Under the pieces are notes generated by a model. It worked only from the letters and a program-made list of their open reading frames with translations, was not told where the DNA came from and ran no database searches. The translations under genes were made by a program, and so were the position numbers. Shown one piece after another: positions 53,599 through 63,785 of a DNA stretch of 64,000 bases; the stretch's first letter is position 1; every line of letters starts with the position of its first letter. This DNA comes from Legionellales bacterium (lineage in GTDB: Bacteria > Pseudomonadota > Gammaproteobacteria > UBA1113). Location: contig PAPY01000007.1 of NCBI GenBank assembly GCA_002709565.1, positions 124,001 to 188,000 of the forward strand, given 5' to 3'.

Positions 53599-54126
53599 AT
53601 GTCAGGCACTGATCCTATCATCACCACCGAGCGTCCTAGGGAGGCAAAATCTAAGTATGTGAAGGCAGAAGATGCTTTCAAGCAGGTATTAGCCGGTGTT
53701 GGGCTACGCTCGACGAACAAGGCTCGGCTTAAACAACAGACCGGAGACTTCATCGAAGGGATTTATGGCCAAAAGGCGGGTATTGACGATCAAGCTGCAG
53801 CGGATAAGTTATTTCCTGAATTAGCTAACGGCAAACAAGTTTATATTCTTAAATCTGCCCAGCCTGGCTTAGTGGATGCTTATCAACAAGCGTTTGAGCA
53901 AGGTGCCGCGAATTTTGTTGCGGCTAATCTGGCAGCGCCTGCGGCTCATGAAACTAAATGTCCTTCAAGGGTTACGCGCGCAAAAGAGGCAGCGAAAGAC
54001 AGTTTTGCCAGTGTTGGTTCGGCATTAAATCGTCTAACAGGTGGGCGTTATCAAGCGTCTGGTCAGGGTTCCTGTGGCCGTGATGTTACCCCGACCCAAC
54101 AACCACGACCCCATTCGCCTCGATAA
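53599..54126 (+). CDS. Unknown small protein
   Basis: A 175-residue protein; AAGGGGA before the ATG at 53599 decides the start although the frame is open earlier. Lys/Ala/Gln-rich, soluble, with segments AFKQVLAGVGLRSTNKARLKQ and an Ala-rich centre; the C-terminus is Pro/Gln/Arg-rich. No family recognised. Its 3' end overlaps convergent hemW by 41 nt. Confidence 0.6.
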   Translation: MSGTDPIITTERPREAKSKYVKAEDAFKQVLAGVGLRSTNKARLKQQTGDFIEGIYGQKAGIDDQAAADKLFPELANGKQVYILKSAQPGLVDAYQQAFEQGAANFVAANLAAPAAHETKCPSRVTRAKEAAKDSFASVGSALNRLTGGRYQASGQGSCGRDVTPTQQPRPHSPR

Positions 54127-55270
54127 AAGACGCGACAACATCATTCAAGAACCGTTTTCCTAAGTCAGTGAGGGTAAAGCCCTCACTGCTTAATCGCAGT
54201 AAATTATCATTCGCTAATTGGTCTAATTGTTCCCTCAATACAGCTCGCTGTAAGCCACAATACTGTTCAAACTCCGAAAACGCAACTGGCTGGTTCAGGC
54301 GCAATCGATTGAGCATGAATTCAAACACACATTCCCCAGGCGTAATGGATTTTTTCTCGGCGATAAAGGGCTTATCCGCTGCGAGATAACTCCCGGGCAA
54401 GCGCACTTTCCATTGGCGGATGATAACGCCTCGGGCCATATCAGTGATTTTGCTATGGGCACCAGCACCAATCCCTAAGTAATCGCCAAAGCGCCAATAG
54501 TTGAGATTATGCTGACATTCACGTCCTGGTTTGCTATAAGCCGATACTTCATATTGCTGGTAACCCCGCTTGGTTAACAATGCTTGCCCTTCAGTTTGTA
54601 ATTGCCAAATCGTATCATCCGCCGGCAAGGGAGGGGGTTGCTTATAGAATACGGTATTGGGTTCTAGGGTTAATTGATACCAAGAAAAATGCTGAGGCGC
54701 CAAGGCGAGGGCGCCGCGCAAGTCTGCTAACCCTTCATCAATGCTCTGCTCCGGCAGACCAAACATGATATCGAGATTAATATTATCAAAACCCGCGGTC
54801 TTGGCTGTCTCAACGGCAGCGAAGACTTCCTCGCTACTATGGATACGGCCTAAGCGTTTGAGTTTGTCATTATTGAGACTCTGGACTCCGAGGGACAAAC
54901 GATTGATGCCTGCCTCACGATAGCCGGCAAAATTATCATGCTCCACGGTGCCAGGATTAGCTTCCATGGTAACTTCAATACTCGGGGCAAAATTCAACCG
55001 GGCCCGTATGCCCTGGAGCAAGCGTGCCATGGCAGTGCCTGAGAATAAACTCGGCGTGCCACCACCAATGAAAATCGACACAATGCGCCGTCCCCAAATC
55101 AGGGGCAAGTCTTGCTCTAGATCCTCTAGCAAAGCATCTACATAGGCATCCTCAGGTATCCCATTTCCCTTAGCATGGGAATTAAAATCACAATAAGGGC
55201 ATTTTTTGACACACCAGGGGATGTGAATGTACAGAGAGAGGGGGATCGGTTGTTCAAATTGATAGTGCAT
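54086..55270 (-). CDS. hemW: Radical SAM heme chaperone HemW
   Basis: A 394-residue protein related to coproporphyrinogen oxidase HemN. The radical SAM cluster motif is CVKKCPYC in SLYIHIPWCVKKCPYCDF, with the extra Phe of the HemW group; GGGTPSL, EANPG and GVQS follow. The C-terminal winged-helix HemN_C domain ends the protein. HemW binds heme and delivers it to respiratory proteins. Its 3' end overlaps a convergent gene by 41 nt, which is unusual for two real genes. Confidence 0.93.
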   Translation of the reverse strand: MHYQFEQPIPLSLYIHIPWCVKKCPYCDFNSHAKGNGIPEDAYVDALLEDLEQDLPLIWGRRIVSIFIGGGTPSLFSGTAMARLLQGIRARLNFAPSIEVTMEANPGTVEHDNFAGYREAGINRLSLGVQSLNNDKLKRLGRIHSSEEVFAAVETAKTAGFDNINLDIMFGLPEQSIDEGLADLRGALALAPQHFSWYQLTLEPNTVFYKQPPPLPADDTIWQLQTEGQALLTKRGYQQYEVSAYSKPGRECQHNLNYWRFGDYLGIGAGAHSKITDMARGVIIRQWKVRLPGSYLAADKPFIAEKKSITPGECVFEFMLNRLRLNQPVAFSEFEQYCGLQRAVLREQLDQLANDNLLRLSSEGFTLTDLGKRFLNDVVASFIEANGVVVVGSG

Positions 55271-55357
55271 GGCGGCATGATACGTTATTTTGCCCTAGGT
55301 GTGAACAATTATTTTGCAAATGTACAGCGCCCCCAAACTCCGTTAATATGCACCACT

Positions 55358-56188
55358 ATGAGTACCATTGCACTTAATAAGTTAGTCACTGTCTGTATTG
55401 ATATCGCCCGTACTGCAGGACGTGAAATCAAGCGCATCTATGAGCAGGTGGGGCAGGGTGACGTTAGCTACAAAGATGACAAAACCCCATTGACCGAAGC
55501 TGACTTGGCCTCTCATAGAATTATTTACGATGCTTTGCAGCAGCTAACCCCAGATGTCCCGGTATTGTCTGAAGAGGGGGAGCTGCCCAGCTATGCACAA
55601 CGGCAACAGTGGACATCCTATTGGCTTGTTGATCCCCTCGATGGTACCCGGGAATTTATTGATAGAACCGGTGAGTTCTGTGTCAATATTGCCATGGTAG
55701 AAGACCACGAAGCGGTGCTTGGGGTGATTTACAGTCCCTTGCAAGATATTTTGTATTATGCCTGCCAATGTGGCGGCGCATTCAAGGTAGTGGGTGCTGC
55801 CGCGCCGCAACCGATCATGACTCATAAGATTGACAGCGACATCATTCGCGTTACTACTAGTCGCCGGCATGGGCTTGATTCATTACAGCGGTATTTGCCG
55901 GAACTCAAAGACGATGATATTTTACAGCTCGGCAGCGCGTTGAAGATAGGTTTGATTGCAGAAGGGGGTGCTGATCTTTATCCCCGTACGGGACCGACCT
56001 CAGAGTGGGATACGGCAGCAGGTCAATGCATCATTACCGAGGCTGGCGGTGCTCTGTTAGATTTTAATGGGCAAAGCTTACGTTACAACGACAAAGATTC
56101 AGTGTTGAATCCCTACTTTATTGCCATCGGGGATCCAACCTATGAGTGGCAGACGATTTTACAAAGAGGAGATAACCATGGCAAATAA
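55358..56188 (+). CDS. cysQ: 3'(2'),5'-bisphosphate nucleotidase CysQ
   Basis: Hydrolyses 3'-phosphoadenosine 5'-phosphate to AMP and so clears the by-product of sulfate activation. The 276 residues carry the Mg-site motifs [19 protein letters not shown] and [16 protein letters not shown]. The ATG at 55358 is taken as start; the longer frame overlaps hemW. The end overlaps mdh by 11 nt. Confidence 0.94.
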   Translation: MSTIALNKLVTVCIDIARTAGREIKRIYEQVGQGDVSYKDDKTPLTEADLASHRIIYDALQQLTPDVPVLSEEGELPSYAQRQQWTSYWLVDPLDGTREFIDRTGEFCVNIAMVEDHEAVLGVIYSPLQDILYYACQCGGAFKVVGAAAPQPIMTHKIDSDIIRVTTSRRHGLDSLQRYLPELKDDDILQLGSALKIGLIAEGGADLYPRTGPTSEWDTAAGQCIITEAGGALLDFNGQSLRYNDKDSVLNPYFIAIGDPTYEWQTILQRGDNHGK

Positions 56189-57167
56189 TCGCGTCAAGGT
56201 AGCAATTACTGGTGCTGCTGGACAAATCGGCTATGCATTAGTTTTTCGTATTGCATCAGGGCAAATGTTTGGGCCTGACACAGAGGTGGAGCTGCAGCTG
56301 TTAGAGTTAGAAGGCGCCCTGCCAGCCCTTGAAGGGGTGGCGATGGAGTTAGATGACTGTGCCTTCCCTCTACTCAAAAATATCATTTGTACGTCCAGCC
56401 TCAAAGACGCGATGAATGGTGTCAATTGGTCTTTGTTGGTTGGGGCAGTTCCCCGTAAAGCAGGCATGGAGCGTTCTGATTTATTGCAAATTAACGGAGG
56501 TATTTTCACTCAGCAAGGGCGTGCCATTAATGATTATGCTGCCAATGATGTACGTACCTTAGTGGTGGGTAATCCTTGTAATACAAATAGTTTGATTGCA
56601 ATGAACAGTGCCCCTGATGTTGCCAACGAGAACTTCTTTGCGATGACAATGTTAGATGAGAAGCGTGCCCGTACCCAATTAGCCAAAAAAGCCGGCGTTG
56701 ATGTTACTGCAGTGGAGCAAATGACTATTTGGGGCAATCACTCAGCGACCCAATACCCGGATTTTTATAATGCTAAGATCAATGGCAAGTCTGCTGCTGA
56801 TGTTATCGATGATGAGCCATGGTTACAAAATGAATTCATTCCGGTAGTACAACAACGGGGTGCCGCTATCATTAAGGCCCGCGGTGCGTCATCGGCCGCA
56901 TCAGCCGCTAATGCTATTGTTAGTTCGGTCTATAACCTGACCCATGATACGCCAGACGCAGAGACTTTCTCTGTCGCTAAATGCTCTCAAGGCGAGTATG
57001 ATGTGGATGAGGGATTGATTTTCTCATACCCGGTGCGAGTTAAGAATGGGGACTTGCAAGTTATCTCTGGAATTGAGCATAATGAATTTGGCCAAGCTAA
57101 ACTTCAAGCTACCCTTGATGAGTTGCGCCATGAACGCGACACTGTCAAAGAAATGGGACTAATTTAA
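56178..57167 (+). CDS. mdh: Malate dehydrogenase, cytosolic type
   Basis: TCA-cycle oxidation of malate with NAD+. The 329-residue length and the motifs [26 protein letters not shown] and [12 protein letters not shown] identify the 1.1.1.37 type 2 group (not the enteric 312-residue form). AGAGGAG precedes the ATG at 56178, inside the end of cysQ. The next gene starts immediately at 57168. Confidence 0.96.
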   Translation: MANNRVKVAITGAAGQIGYALVFRIASGQMFGPDTEVELQLLELEGALPALEGVAMELDDCAFPLLKNIICTSSLKDAMNGVNWSLLVGAVPRKAGMERSDLLQINGGIFTQQGRAINDYAANDVRTLVVGNPCNTNSLIAMNSAPDVANENFFAMTMLDEKRARTQLAKKAGVDVTAVEQMTIWGNHSATQYPDFYNAKINGKSAADVIDDEPWLQNEFIPVVQQRGAAIIKARGASSAASAANAIVSSVYNLTHDTPDAETFSVAKCSQGEYDVDEGLIFSYPVRVKNGDLQVISGIEHNEFGQAKLQATLDELRHERDTVKEMGLI

Positions 57168-58073
57168 ATGAAAATTGCAATTTTATCACGGAACGATAGC
57201 CTGTACTCGACACGACGTCTTTATGAGGAGGCGATTGCACATGGCCATGATGCGCAGGTTATCGATTACCTGCGCTGTTACATGAATATCACCGCGAGCA
57301 AGCCCACAGTACAATACCAAGGCGAGGTGCTAAAGCCTTTTGATGCTGTAATTCCACGCATTGGTGCTAAGCGTACCTTCTATGGTACGGCTATTGTGCG
57401 CCAGTTTGAAACCATGGGAACATACTCAGTCAATCCTTCACTGGCAATTACCCGGTCCCGTGACAAGTTACGCTCACATCAAATTCTCGCGATGAAAGGC
57501 ATCGATATGCCTATCACTGGCTTTGCTCACAATCCAGATGACATTAATCAATTGATCAAGATTGCGAATGGCCCCCCCGTTGTTATCAAATTACTGGAGG
57601 GTACACAAGGCGTTGGCGTAGTATTGGCGGAGACTCGCAAGGCAGCAGAGAGTGTGGCGCAGACCTTAATGGGGATCAATGCCAATATTATCGTCCAAGA
57701 GTTTATCGAAGAATCAGAAGGCGTTGATATGCGTTGTTTTGTGATTGGTGATAAGGTGGTTGCTACCATGCAGCGCAAAGCCGAAGAAGGCGAGTTTCGT
57801 GCCAATATTCATCAGGGCGGGACAGCTGAGGCGATTAAGATCACCAAGGCCGAACGCGAGATGGCAGTCAAAGCCGCGAATGTAATGAATTTGCGGGTTG
57901 CCGGCGTCGACATTATTCGCTCCAAGCGTGGACCGTTGGTGCTAGAGATCAACTCATCCCCTGGGCTTGAAGGGATTGAAGCTGCTACCGGTAAAAATAT
58001 CGCGGGCATGATTATTGAATATATTGCCAAACATGCTAAACCAATCAGTGCGCGGAGTCGCTACCAAGGATAA
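57168..58073 (+). CDS. rimK: ATP-grasp alpha-L-glutamate ligase RimK
   Basis: ATP-grasp ligase that adds glutamates to a C-terminus; in E. coli the target is ribosomal protein S6. The 301 residues show the usual opening [50 protein letters not shown] and the metal-site [13 protein letters not shown]. Starts at the first base after the mdh stop. Followed by a deacylase and a RimB-type protease, suggesting add-and-remove control of glutamyl tails. Confidence 0.95.
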   Translation: MKIAILSRNDSLYSTRRLYEEAIAHGHDAQVIDYLRCYMNITASKPTVQYQGEVLKPFDAVIPRIGAKRTFYGTAIVRQFETMGTYSVNPSLAITRSRDKLRSHQILAMKGIDMPITGFAHNPDDINQLIKIANGPPVVIKLLEGTQGVGVVLAETRKAAESVAQTLMGINANIIVQEFIEESEGVDMRCFVIGDKVVATMQRKAEEGEFRANIHQGGTAEAIKITKAEREMAVKAANVMNLRVAGVDIIRSKRGPLVLEINSSPGLEGIEAATGKNIAGMIIEYIAKHAKPISARSRYQG

Positions 58074-58076
58074 GCT

Positions 58077-59111
58077 ATGACAAAAGGAAACCATAATCTC
58101 ACCATCAATGGGGAGGAAATAGCACCAGGACAACAAAAAACCCTCATGCTAAAAATGCCCGAGCTGTATGACTGGACACCCTTATCCATGCCAGTTCATG
58201 TTATCCGAGGCAAACAGCCCGGTCCTACCTTATGTGTGACGGCAGCAATCCACGGTGATGAAGTGAATGGCGTTGAAGTCGTGCGACGACTGCTTAAACG
58301 CTCAGCCCTCAAAAAACTTACGGGCACGTTGATTGCAGTACCCATTGTTAATATCTACGGATTTCTTTACCAAAACCGCTATTTAATGGACCGACGTGAT
58401 TTAAACCGTTGTTTCCCTGGCTCCGAAAAAGGCTCATTAGCTGCACGTCTTGCCCATTTGGTGACAACGGAATTAATTGCTAAATCGACTCACATTATTG
58501 ATTTGCATGCGGGTTCACTGCACCGGACCAATTTGCCGCAGATCCGAGCTAACATCGATGATGCAGCGACCAAAGATTTAGCCCATGCGTTTAATGTGCC
58601 AGTGATACTCCACGCGGAGTTACGGGATGGATCTATGCGTGAGTATGCAACGTCACAAGGGATCCCGTTTTTGTTGTACGAGGCTGGGGAGTCATTGCGC
58701 TTTGATGAAGTCTCTATTCGTTCAGGTGTCAATGGTATTCTTAGTGTGATGGTAGCGCTCGGGATGTTACCACCACAAAAATTAGCGACTAGACATATTG
58801 AGCCTACCGTTGTACGTCATAGTTACTGGGTAAGAGCGCCTCGTAGTGGTGTTTTTCGTCCTCACAAAGGCTTGGGCAAAAGTGTCAAGGAGGGGGAAGT
58901 CCTGGCAACTATCGCGAATCCAACAGGTCGAGAGGAGCACAAAGTGCTAGTGCCAGATTCGGGTATTATCATTGGCAAAAGTAATTTCCCTATGACGCAT
59001 GAAGGTGCGGCGCTTTTTCACATCGCCTGTTACGATAAACCTCATCATGTGGCTGAGCAAGTTGAAAATCTGCAAGAAGTTTTTGCGGAATATGACGTCG
59101 ATAGCCTGTAG
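58077..59111 (+). CDS. Succinylglutamate desuccinylase/aspartoacylase-family zinc hydrolase
   Basis: A 344-residue zinc amidohydrolase. The metal motif appears as AAIHGDEVNGVEVVRRLL (HxxE) with the third ligand in IIDLHAG, and a catalytic Glu candidate in LYEAGESL. The C-terminal 80 residues form a barrel-like hybrid domain (APRSGVFRPHKGLGKSVKEGEVLA). It lies 3 nt from rimK and 16 nt from rimB. Its substrate is likely an acylated amino-acid or glutamyl compound; inference from context only. Confidence 0.9.
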   Translation: MTKGNHNLTINGEEIAPGQQKTLMLKMPELYDWTPLSMPVHVIRGKQPGPTLCVTAAIHGDEVNGVEVVRRLLKRSALKKLTGTLIAVPIVNIYGFLYQNRYLMDRRDLNRCFPGSEKGSLAARLAHLVTTELIAKSTHIIDLHAGSLHRTNLPQIRANIDDAATKDLAHAFNVPVILHAELRDGSMREYATSQGIPFLLYEAGESLRFDEVSIRSGVNGILSVMVALGMLPPQKLATRHIEPTVVRHSYWVRAPRSGVFRPHKGLGKSVKEGEVLATIANPTGREEHKVLVPDSGIIIGKSNFPMTHEGAALFHIACYDKPHHVAEQVENLQEVFAEYDVDSL

Positions 59112-59127
59112 CTTGAGGTAGATTAAC

Positions 59128-59613
59128 GTGAAAGCAAAAACCATCCACAACAAATTAGTCCTAGGCCGCAGCGAATGGTGTGAATTGCATGATCTTAAGA
59201 TCCCAGCAATTCGTGCCAAAATAGACACCGGCGCCAAAACCTCGGCAATTCACGCCGAAAATATTAAACCCCTTAAGCGCAATGGCCAAGAGTATGTGGC
59301 ATTTGATGTGTATCCCTTGCAAGCCAACGACAAAATAGTCATCAGCTGTTGCAAGCCTATTATTGATGAGCGCTATATCATGAGTTCCAATGGCCACAAA
59401 GAAAGACGTTGGGTTATTGAAACTCGACTCAGTCTTGGGGGAGAACAATGGCCAATAGAGTTAACCCTATCAAATAGAGACCCACTTAAGTTCCGGTTAT
59501 TGTTAGGGCGTGAAGCGTTGAGTCAGCGTGCCTTGGTTGATCCGGGGATTGCCTACCACCAACTTAAACTATCACCGCTGGCGGCAAAAAAGCTTTACCG
59601 TAAGCAGCGTTAA
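59128..59613 (+). CDS. rimB: RimB-type retropepsin-like (ATP-dependent zinc protease family) protein
   Basis: A 161-residue protein of the DUF785/Zn_protease family, with the aspartic-protease signature AKIDTGAKTSAIHA and RLLLGREAL near the end. RimB trims glutamate tails added by RimK in Pseudomonas. The start is a GTG. Its 3' end overlaps the convergent mechanosensitive-channel gene by 4 nt. Confidence 0.88.
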   Translation: MKAKTIHNKLVLGRSEWCELHDLKIPAIRAKIDTGAKTSAIHAENIKPLKRNGQEYVAFDVYPLQANDKIVISCCKPIIDERYIMSSNGHKERRWVIETRLSLGGEQWPIELTLSNRDPLKFRLLLGREALSQRALVDPGIAYHQLKLSPLAAKKLYRKQR

Positions 59614-61913
59614 TCATCATTGCTAGGTAGGTCGCCGCTTTTGATGTGGATATCCCGTTGCGGGAAGGCAATGGTAATGTCATGATCTTTGAAGATTTTG
59701 TTGATCGCAAAGTTCAACTCGCTTTGTACTTTAAATTTATCATTAACATTATTGATAATGCACCATAATTCAAAATTAAGCGAACTATCGCCAAACTCTC
59801 TAAACAATACAGCGGGCTCATTTGGGGGCTCTTTGAGTACATCTGGATTTTCATTAGCTACCTGGAGCAGGCAATCCCGCGCCAGGTCGACATTACTACC
59901 ATAAGCAATGCCAACGGGGCATATAACCCGCCAATACTCATCACGAAACATATAATTAGTCACTTGATTAGAGACTAAATCCGCATTGGGTACGATGACA
60001 TCTTCTCGTGACAACGTACAAATCTGAGTAGAGCGGATACGGATTTTTTTGACGAAGCCTTCGGTCTCACCAATAATAATTCTGTCGCCAGGTTTGATTG
60101 GCTTCTCGAGTAATAGCACTAATCCCGAGACAAAATTATTCACGATATCCTGCAATCCAAGACCAGCACCAACGGAGAGTGCACCGGCAATAATAGCGAG
60201 CCCGGTGAAGTTAATCCCAGTAATCAATAAAGAGATCAGTAAAGCAATTGTGAAACTGATATAAAACGAAATTGATGCGATGGCAACCTGGGTATCTTTG
60301 CCTTTAGAGCCATGATAGTGAGTGGAGATAATGGTAGATATAAAGCGCCCTAGCAATAATAACAATGAGAATATAACCAAAGCAAACAGGGCGCGCACTG
60401 GATTAACATTTAAGCCATATATTTTGAAGCCATCGATAAGCGCCTCAAGTAAGCTCTCGTGAAGATTGACGTGAGTCGACCAGATAGAAATAAAATAAAT
60501 AAAACTAACAGTGATCACAGAAATGTAGCCCGAAAACTTCAATAAGACCATTTCTGGGAATACGCGGTGAGGTCGTATTCCGAAGAATCGGCGAAATTTA
60601 GAAGCGGAGGTATAGCGCTCATTGGTTAGCAGTGTGTAGGTAATTTCAACGAGATAGCATAGAACATAGGCGATGCCTAGCAATAGAATTGAAAGCGACA
60701 AGCCTGTAACAATAAAAATCGCGAGCCGATGAAACCCAACCCACTCAGCCGTCAAGGTCGCCAGTAACAAAAATATCAGGATACTTTTGATGTAGAAGGG
60801 GCGCGAGTGATTGCTTTTACACAAAGCGGGTAGACGGCTAAATACCCACAAAAACGCAACCAACAAAAGACTTAAGACTGTTACAAATGCGATTTTGAAT
60901 AATTCAATCTCTTGATCAGTAAGAGCTGTTGTATTCATATACAGCATTGTCAGATAGCCTAGGGTTATCCATGATGCTAGGGTTATTAAACGGTGATGCA
61001 GGGATTGACTGATTGGTTTAGGCAGCCCAATAATATTATCGAGTTCACCTGGTGGGCTAAAGACAAATTTAGAAAATGAAAAGATCAACAAAAATGCAAA
61101 ACCAGCAAATACCGTGTTATAGACGATAGTTTCTAGGTATTCGCCGTTCATCATCGTCGCCAGACATAAACAAAATGCGGCAAGCGCGGTTAAGGGAATG
61201 ATAAATCGGGTCATTGTTGTAATCATCGCACAGACAGGCATTGAGGCATGTTTTTGTTTGGCTAGCCAGTGTGTGAGGATATTTCGAATTATATTCGCAA
61301 TTAAGGTGGCGAGAATGATAAATAAAATAATAACAATAGATTTACCAGGGGTGAATTGAGCGATACCGCTTTGTTTGTACAATTTATCGCGGTCAAACTC
61401 AATGAATTTATTGAGGACACTTAGGTCGAAGATCTCCCATACGGGGGCACTTTGTCGTACAATTTTGGTTGCACTCATATTGGTGGCAACTTTTTTGTAA
61501 GCAGTAAGTGCTTCATTAACACGATAGACAAACAGCTGACAGTCAGATAATTTTTTGCTGAAAGTATTTTTCTTGTCATTGAGAAATTGCTGATCGGCAT
61601 TATTATCGTTTGGCTTGTCGTCGATGGCCTTAGTTTCACCTAATAGTTCGTTGATATTTTTGACTTGTGCTTTCGCATCTGTAACACAATTGTCTGCTTT
61701 GCTTTTTAGTAGTTCTAATGATTCGATGGCCGCTAGCATATCATTGAGCCTGAGATCTTGGGTGGAGAGTTTAATGCTTACCTTATCAAGTTCGTTATTG
61801 GCGGCAGTCACATCGAATTGTGCGTTGCTATTAGCAATGGGCAAGGGTGCTTCAGCATAAGCGACAGTAGCAACAAGCACCATAAGTACTAAAATAAAAA
61901 AACGTTTAAGCAT
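59610..61913 (-). CDS. Large MscS-family mechanosensitive channel
   Basis: A 767-residue protein counted from MLKRFFILV (signal peptide ending VAYA); an earlier ATG at 61928 would overlap zntB. A periplasmic coiled-coil region (about 35-180) is followed by about ten membrane helices (about 190-590) and the MscS domain: GAGLGLQDIVNNFVSGLVLLLEKPIKPGD in pore helix and beta domain, then IRSTQICTLSREDVIVPN. It resembles MscK/MscM-type channels that release solutes on hypo-osmotic shock. Confidence 0.9.
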   Translation of the reverse strand: MLKRFFILVLMVLVATVAYAEAPLPIANSNAQFDVTAANNELDKVSIKLSTQDLRLNDMLAAIESLELLKSKADNCVTDAKAQVKNINELLGETKAIDDKPNDNNADQQFLNDKKNTFSKKLSDCQLFVYRVNEALTAYKKVATNMSATKIVRQSAPVWEIFDLSVLNKFIEFDRDKLYKQSGIAQFTPGKSIVIILFIILATLIANIIRNILTHWLAKQKHASMPVCAMITTMTRFIIPLTALAAFCLCLATMMNGEYLETIVYNTVFAGFAFLLIFSFSKFVFSPPGELDNIIGLPKPISQSLHHRLITLASWITLGYLTMLYMNTTALTDQEIELFKIAFVTVLSLLLVAFLWVFSRLPALCKSNHSRPFYIKSILIFLLLATLTAEWVGFHRLAIFIVTGLSLSILLLGIAYVLCYLVEITYTLLTNERYTSASKFRRFFGIRPHRVFPEMVLLKFSGYISVITVSFIYFISIWSTHVNLHESLLEALIDGFKIYGLNVNPVRALFALVIFSLLLLLGRFISTIISTHYHGSKGKDTQVAIASISFYISFTIALLISLLITGINFTGLAIIAGALSVGAGLGLQDIVNNFVSGLVLLLEKPIKPGDRIIIGETEGFVKKIRIRSTQICTLSREDVIVPNADLVSNQVTNYMFRDEYWRVICPVGIAYGSNVDLARDCLLQVANENPDVLKEPPNEPAVLFREFGDSSLNFELWCIINNVNDKFKVQSELNFAINKIFKDHDITIAFPQRDIHIKSGDLPSNDD

Positions 61914-61918
61914 AATGC

Positions 61919-62896
61919 TTACATCCATTTACGACTGCGTAAGAATCCAACAATTCCTATAAATATAGCACCTAGGAGGATACATACCCACCAAAAAGCA
62001 AATTTATCTTCGGTTCCCGGCATGCCTGCCACGTTGATACCGAGCAAGCCGGTGATAAAGCCGAGTGGCAAAAAGACAACAGCAACCAATGACAGCATGT
62101 ACATGCGTTTGTCCAGTTGTTCTGAGAGGCGGCTGGCGAGTTCTTCTTGAGTAATGGCAGCTCGTTCACGGGCTGAGTCTAAGTCCTCGATATAACGCTG
62201 AACCCTATCTGTTGTCTCTCGGATCATGAGACGGTCTTCAGGCGTTAAAAAGGGGGATTGATTGCTATAAAGCTTATTCAAGGCTTCGCGCTGTGGGGCT
62301 AAGAAGCGACGAATAGATATACATTGACGCCGGAGTTCGGCAATTTTGGGACGTAATAAACGGCTCTCCTGACTGATGACTTCTTCTTCGAGGTTACCAA
62401 CTTGTTCGTCAATATTGTCAATAACATCTGACATCCGCTGGGTCAGACGCTCGTTTAAGGTTATCAAAAATTCAGAGGGTGATTTTGGCCCATTGCCCAT
62501 TTCAACCATATTAACCATATCCTCAACGGACAATAAGCGACGTTTGCGGGTCGTGATAATGCAGTGATGATTGAGCCAGATACGAATGGAAACCATGTCT
62601 TCTGGATCTTGGCCAGGGTTGAGATTAACGCCACGGAGAAATACCAACAGACTCTCAGCGCTGGGCACGGCGCGGGGCCTAGACTCTTCGGTGACAATGG
62701 CTTTGGCGGCTATTTTGTCCAATGGGCTATGGCGATTGATCCAGCGTATTGATCGTGTAGCAGTGTAATTTAGGTGAACCCAAAGTAATCCTTGATCAGG
62801 AGTCCATTGCTCAACTTCTTTCCAATCAAGCTTTCTACCACCGCCCTTGCCATCGAGGATATAGGCATATATGAGACTTTGTTCCTTTTTGGGCAC
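61919..62896 (-). CDS. zntB: Zinc transporter ZntB (CorA superfamily)
   Basis: A 325-residue CorA-superfamily protein: cytosolic domain of about 260 residues, then two C-terminal helices separated by the pore motif GINVAGMPG (GxN type as in ZntB, not YGMNF as in CorA). The large helix bundle with RQCISIRRFLAPQREAL is typical. ZntB moves Zn2+, with proton coupling reported for the E. coli protein. Confidence 0.92.
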   Translation of the reverse strand: MPKKEQSLIYAYILDGKGGGRKLDWKEVEQWTPDQGLLWVHLNYTATRSIRWINRHSPLDKIAAKAIVTEESRPRAVPSAESLLVFLRGVNLNPGQDPEDMVSIRIWLNHHCIITTRKRRLLSVEDMVNMVEMGNGPKSPSEFLITLNERLTQRMSDVIDNIDEQVGNLEEEVISQESRLLRPKIAELRRQCISIRRFLAPQREALNKLYSNQSPFLTPEDRLMIRETTDRVQRYIEDLDSARERAAITQEELASRLSEQLDKRMYMLSLVAVVFLPLGFITGLLGINVAGMPGTEDKFAFWWVCILLGAIFIGIVGFLRSRKWM

Positions 62897-62953
62897 TTTC
62901 TATCTCCAGAGTCTGGTGGTTTCTTTTGATTGTAGCAAACGTCGGCAATCGTG

Positions 62954-63715
62954 CTAGACCCAGATCCCAATTATTGCCATTAGCAAGATACCAAATATGG
63001 CACTGACAATTTCGCCAGGGACGATTTTGTGGCCTCGCATCAATTGCTGACCCAAGGGTTGGAGACTGGCAATATAAATGAATGTCCCAGCGGCAATGGC
63101 ATTAAATGTCGCTTGATAGAATAGCGCCTGTTGTGTCGACAAGATATGCTGCAAATTCGCACCGAATAAAATACCCAATGGCGTCATCAGGGTGAACAAT
63201 ACGATGGTATAGATCTGTAATGAGTACTTGGTGGCACTCTTGCGTAGGTTCACACTCAAGGCAAAACTGGCTGTGCCTTTATGGGCAATAATTGCTATGG
63301 CTATAATGCTGATGGCGCCAATACTGTTACCTAGACCTAAGCTTGCACCAGCAATAAAGGCATGCAGAGACAAAATCAATGCGAGTATATAAGGAATAAT
63401 GGCGAGGATATGGCGGTCGTCTTGGGGACAAACAATTTGGCTGAGACGACGAATAAACCACAGAAATACCATACCTATAGCGCAGAAGAAGGCGACTTGT
63501 GGCCATTGCTTAGAGTGGTACAGTTGATAATAAGCCGACTCAGCATCAGGTAGCATATGAAATAAGGCTGCGCCAACGAAGATCCCACAGGCAAAGGCTT
63601 CAGACTTGCCATAGTGGCGTTTTTTCAGTGGATCTAACAAAGGATAGAGCCCACCAATTAAACCACTGGCAAGGATGATGATTAAAAATAATATTTTAAG
63701 TTGGATTAAATCCAT
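62954..63715 (-). CDS. ZIP-family metal transporter
   Basis: A 253-residue, eight-helix carrier of divalent metals. The ATG at 63715 is preferred because CAGGA lies 5 nt upstream. ILSLHAFIAGASLGLG (helix 4) and AIIAHKGTASFALSVNL (helix 5) hold the metal-binding His and polar residues. A His-bearing loop follows helix 3. Together with zntB it makes a local pair of zinc-type carriers. Confidence 0.9.
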   Translation of the reverse strand: MDLIQLKILFLIIILASGLIGGLYPLLDPLKKRHYGKSEAFACGIFVGAALFHMLPDAESAYYQLYHSKQWPQVAFFCAIGMVFLWFIRRLSQIVCPQDDRHILAIIPYILALILSLHAFIAGASLGLGNSIGAISIIAIAIIAHKGTASFALSVNLRKSATKYSLQIYTIVLFTLMTPLGILFGANLQHILSTQQALFYQATFNAIAAGTFIYIASLQPLGQQLMRGHKIVPGEIVSAIFGILLMAIIGIWV

Positions 63716-63750
63716 GGGAGTCCTGTAGGCAATTATGGCCAAAGTTTAAC

Positions 63751-63785
63751 AAAAAATCCCAGCGCTTGCTAGAATTTTGCTGGGA
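63751..63785 (-). terminator. Rho-independent terminator of the EAL-domain gene
   Basis: On the minus strand, stem TCCCAGC/GCTGGGA followed by TTTTTT. The stop codon of the EAL gene lies in the loop region. Confidence 0.75.

Noticed and set aside
61615-61860. Plus-strand frame opposite the MscS-type channel
   Set aside because: Shadow of the real minus-strand gene; Ser/Leu-rich translation without motif or ribosome site.
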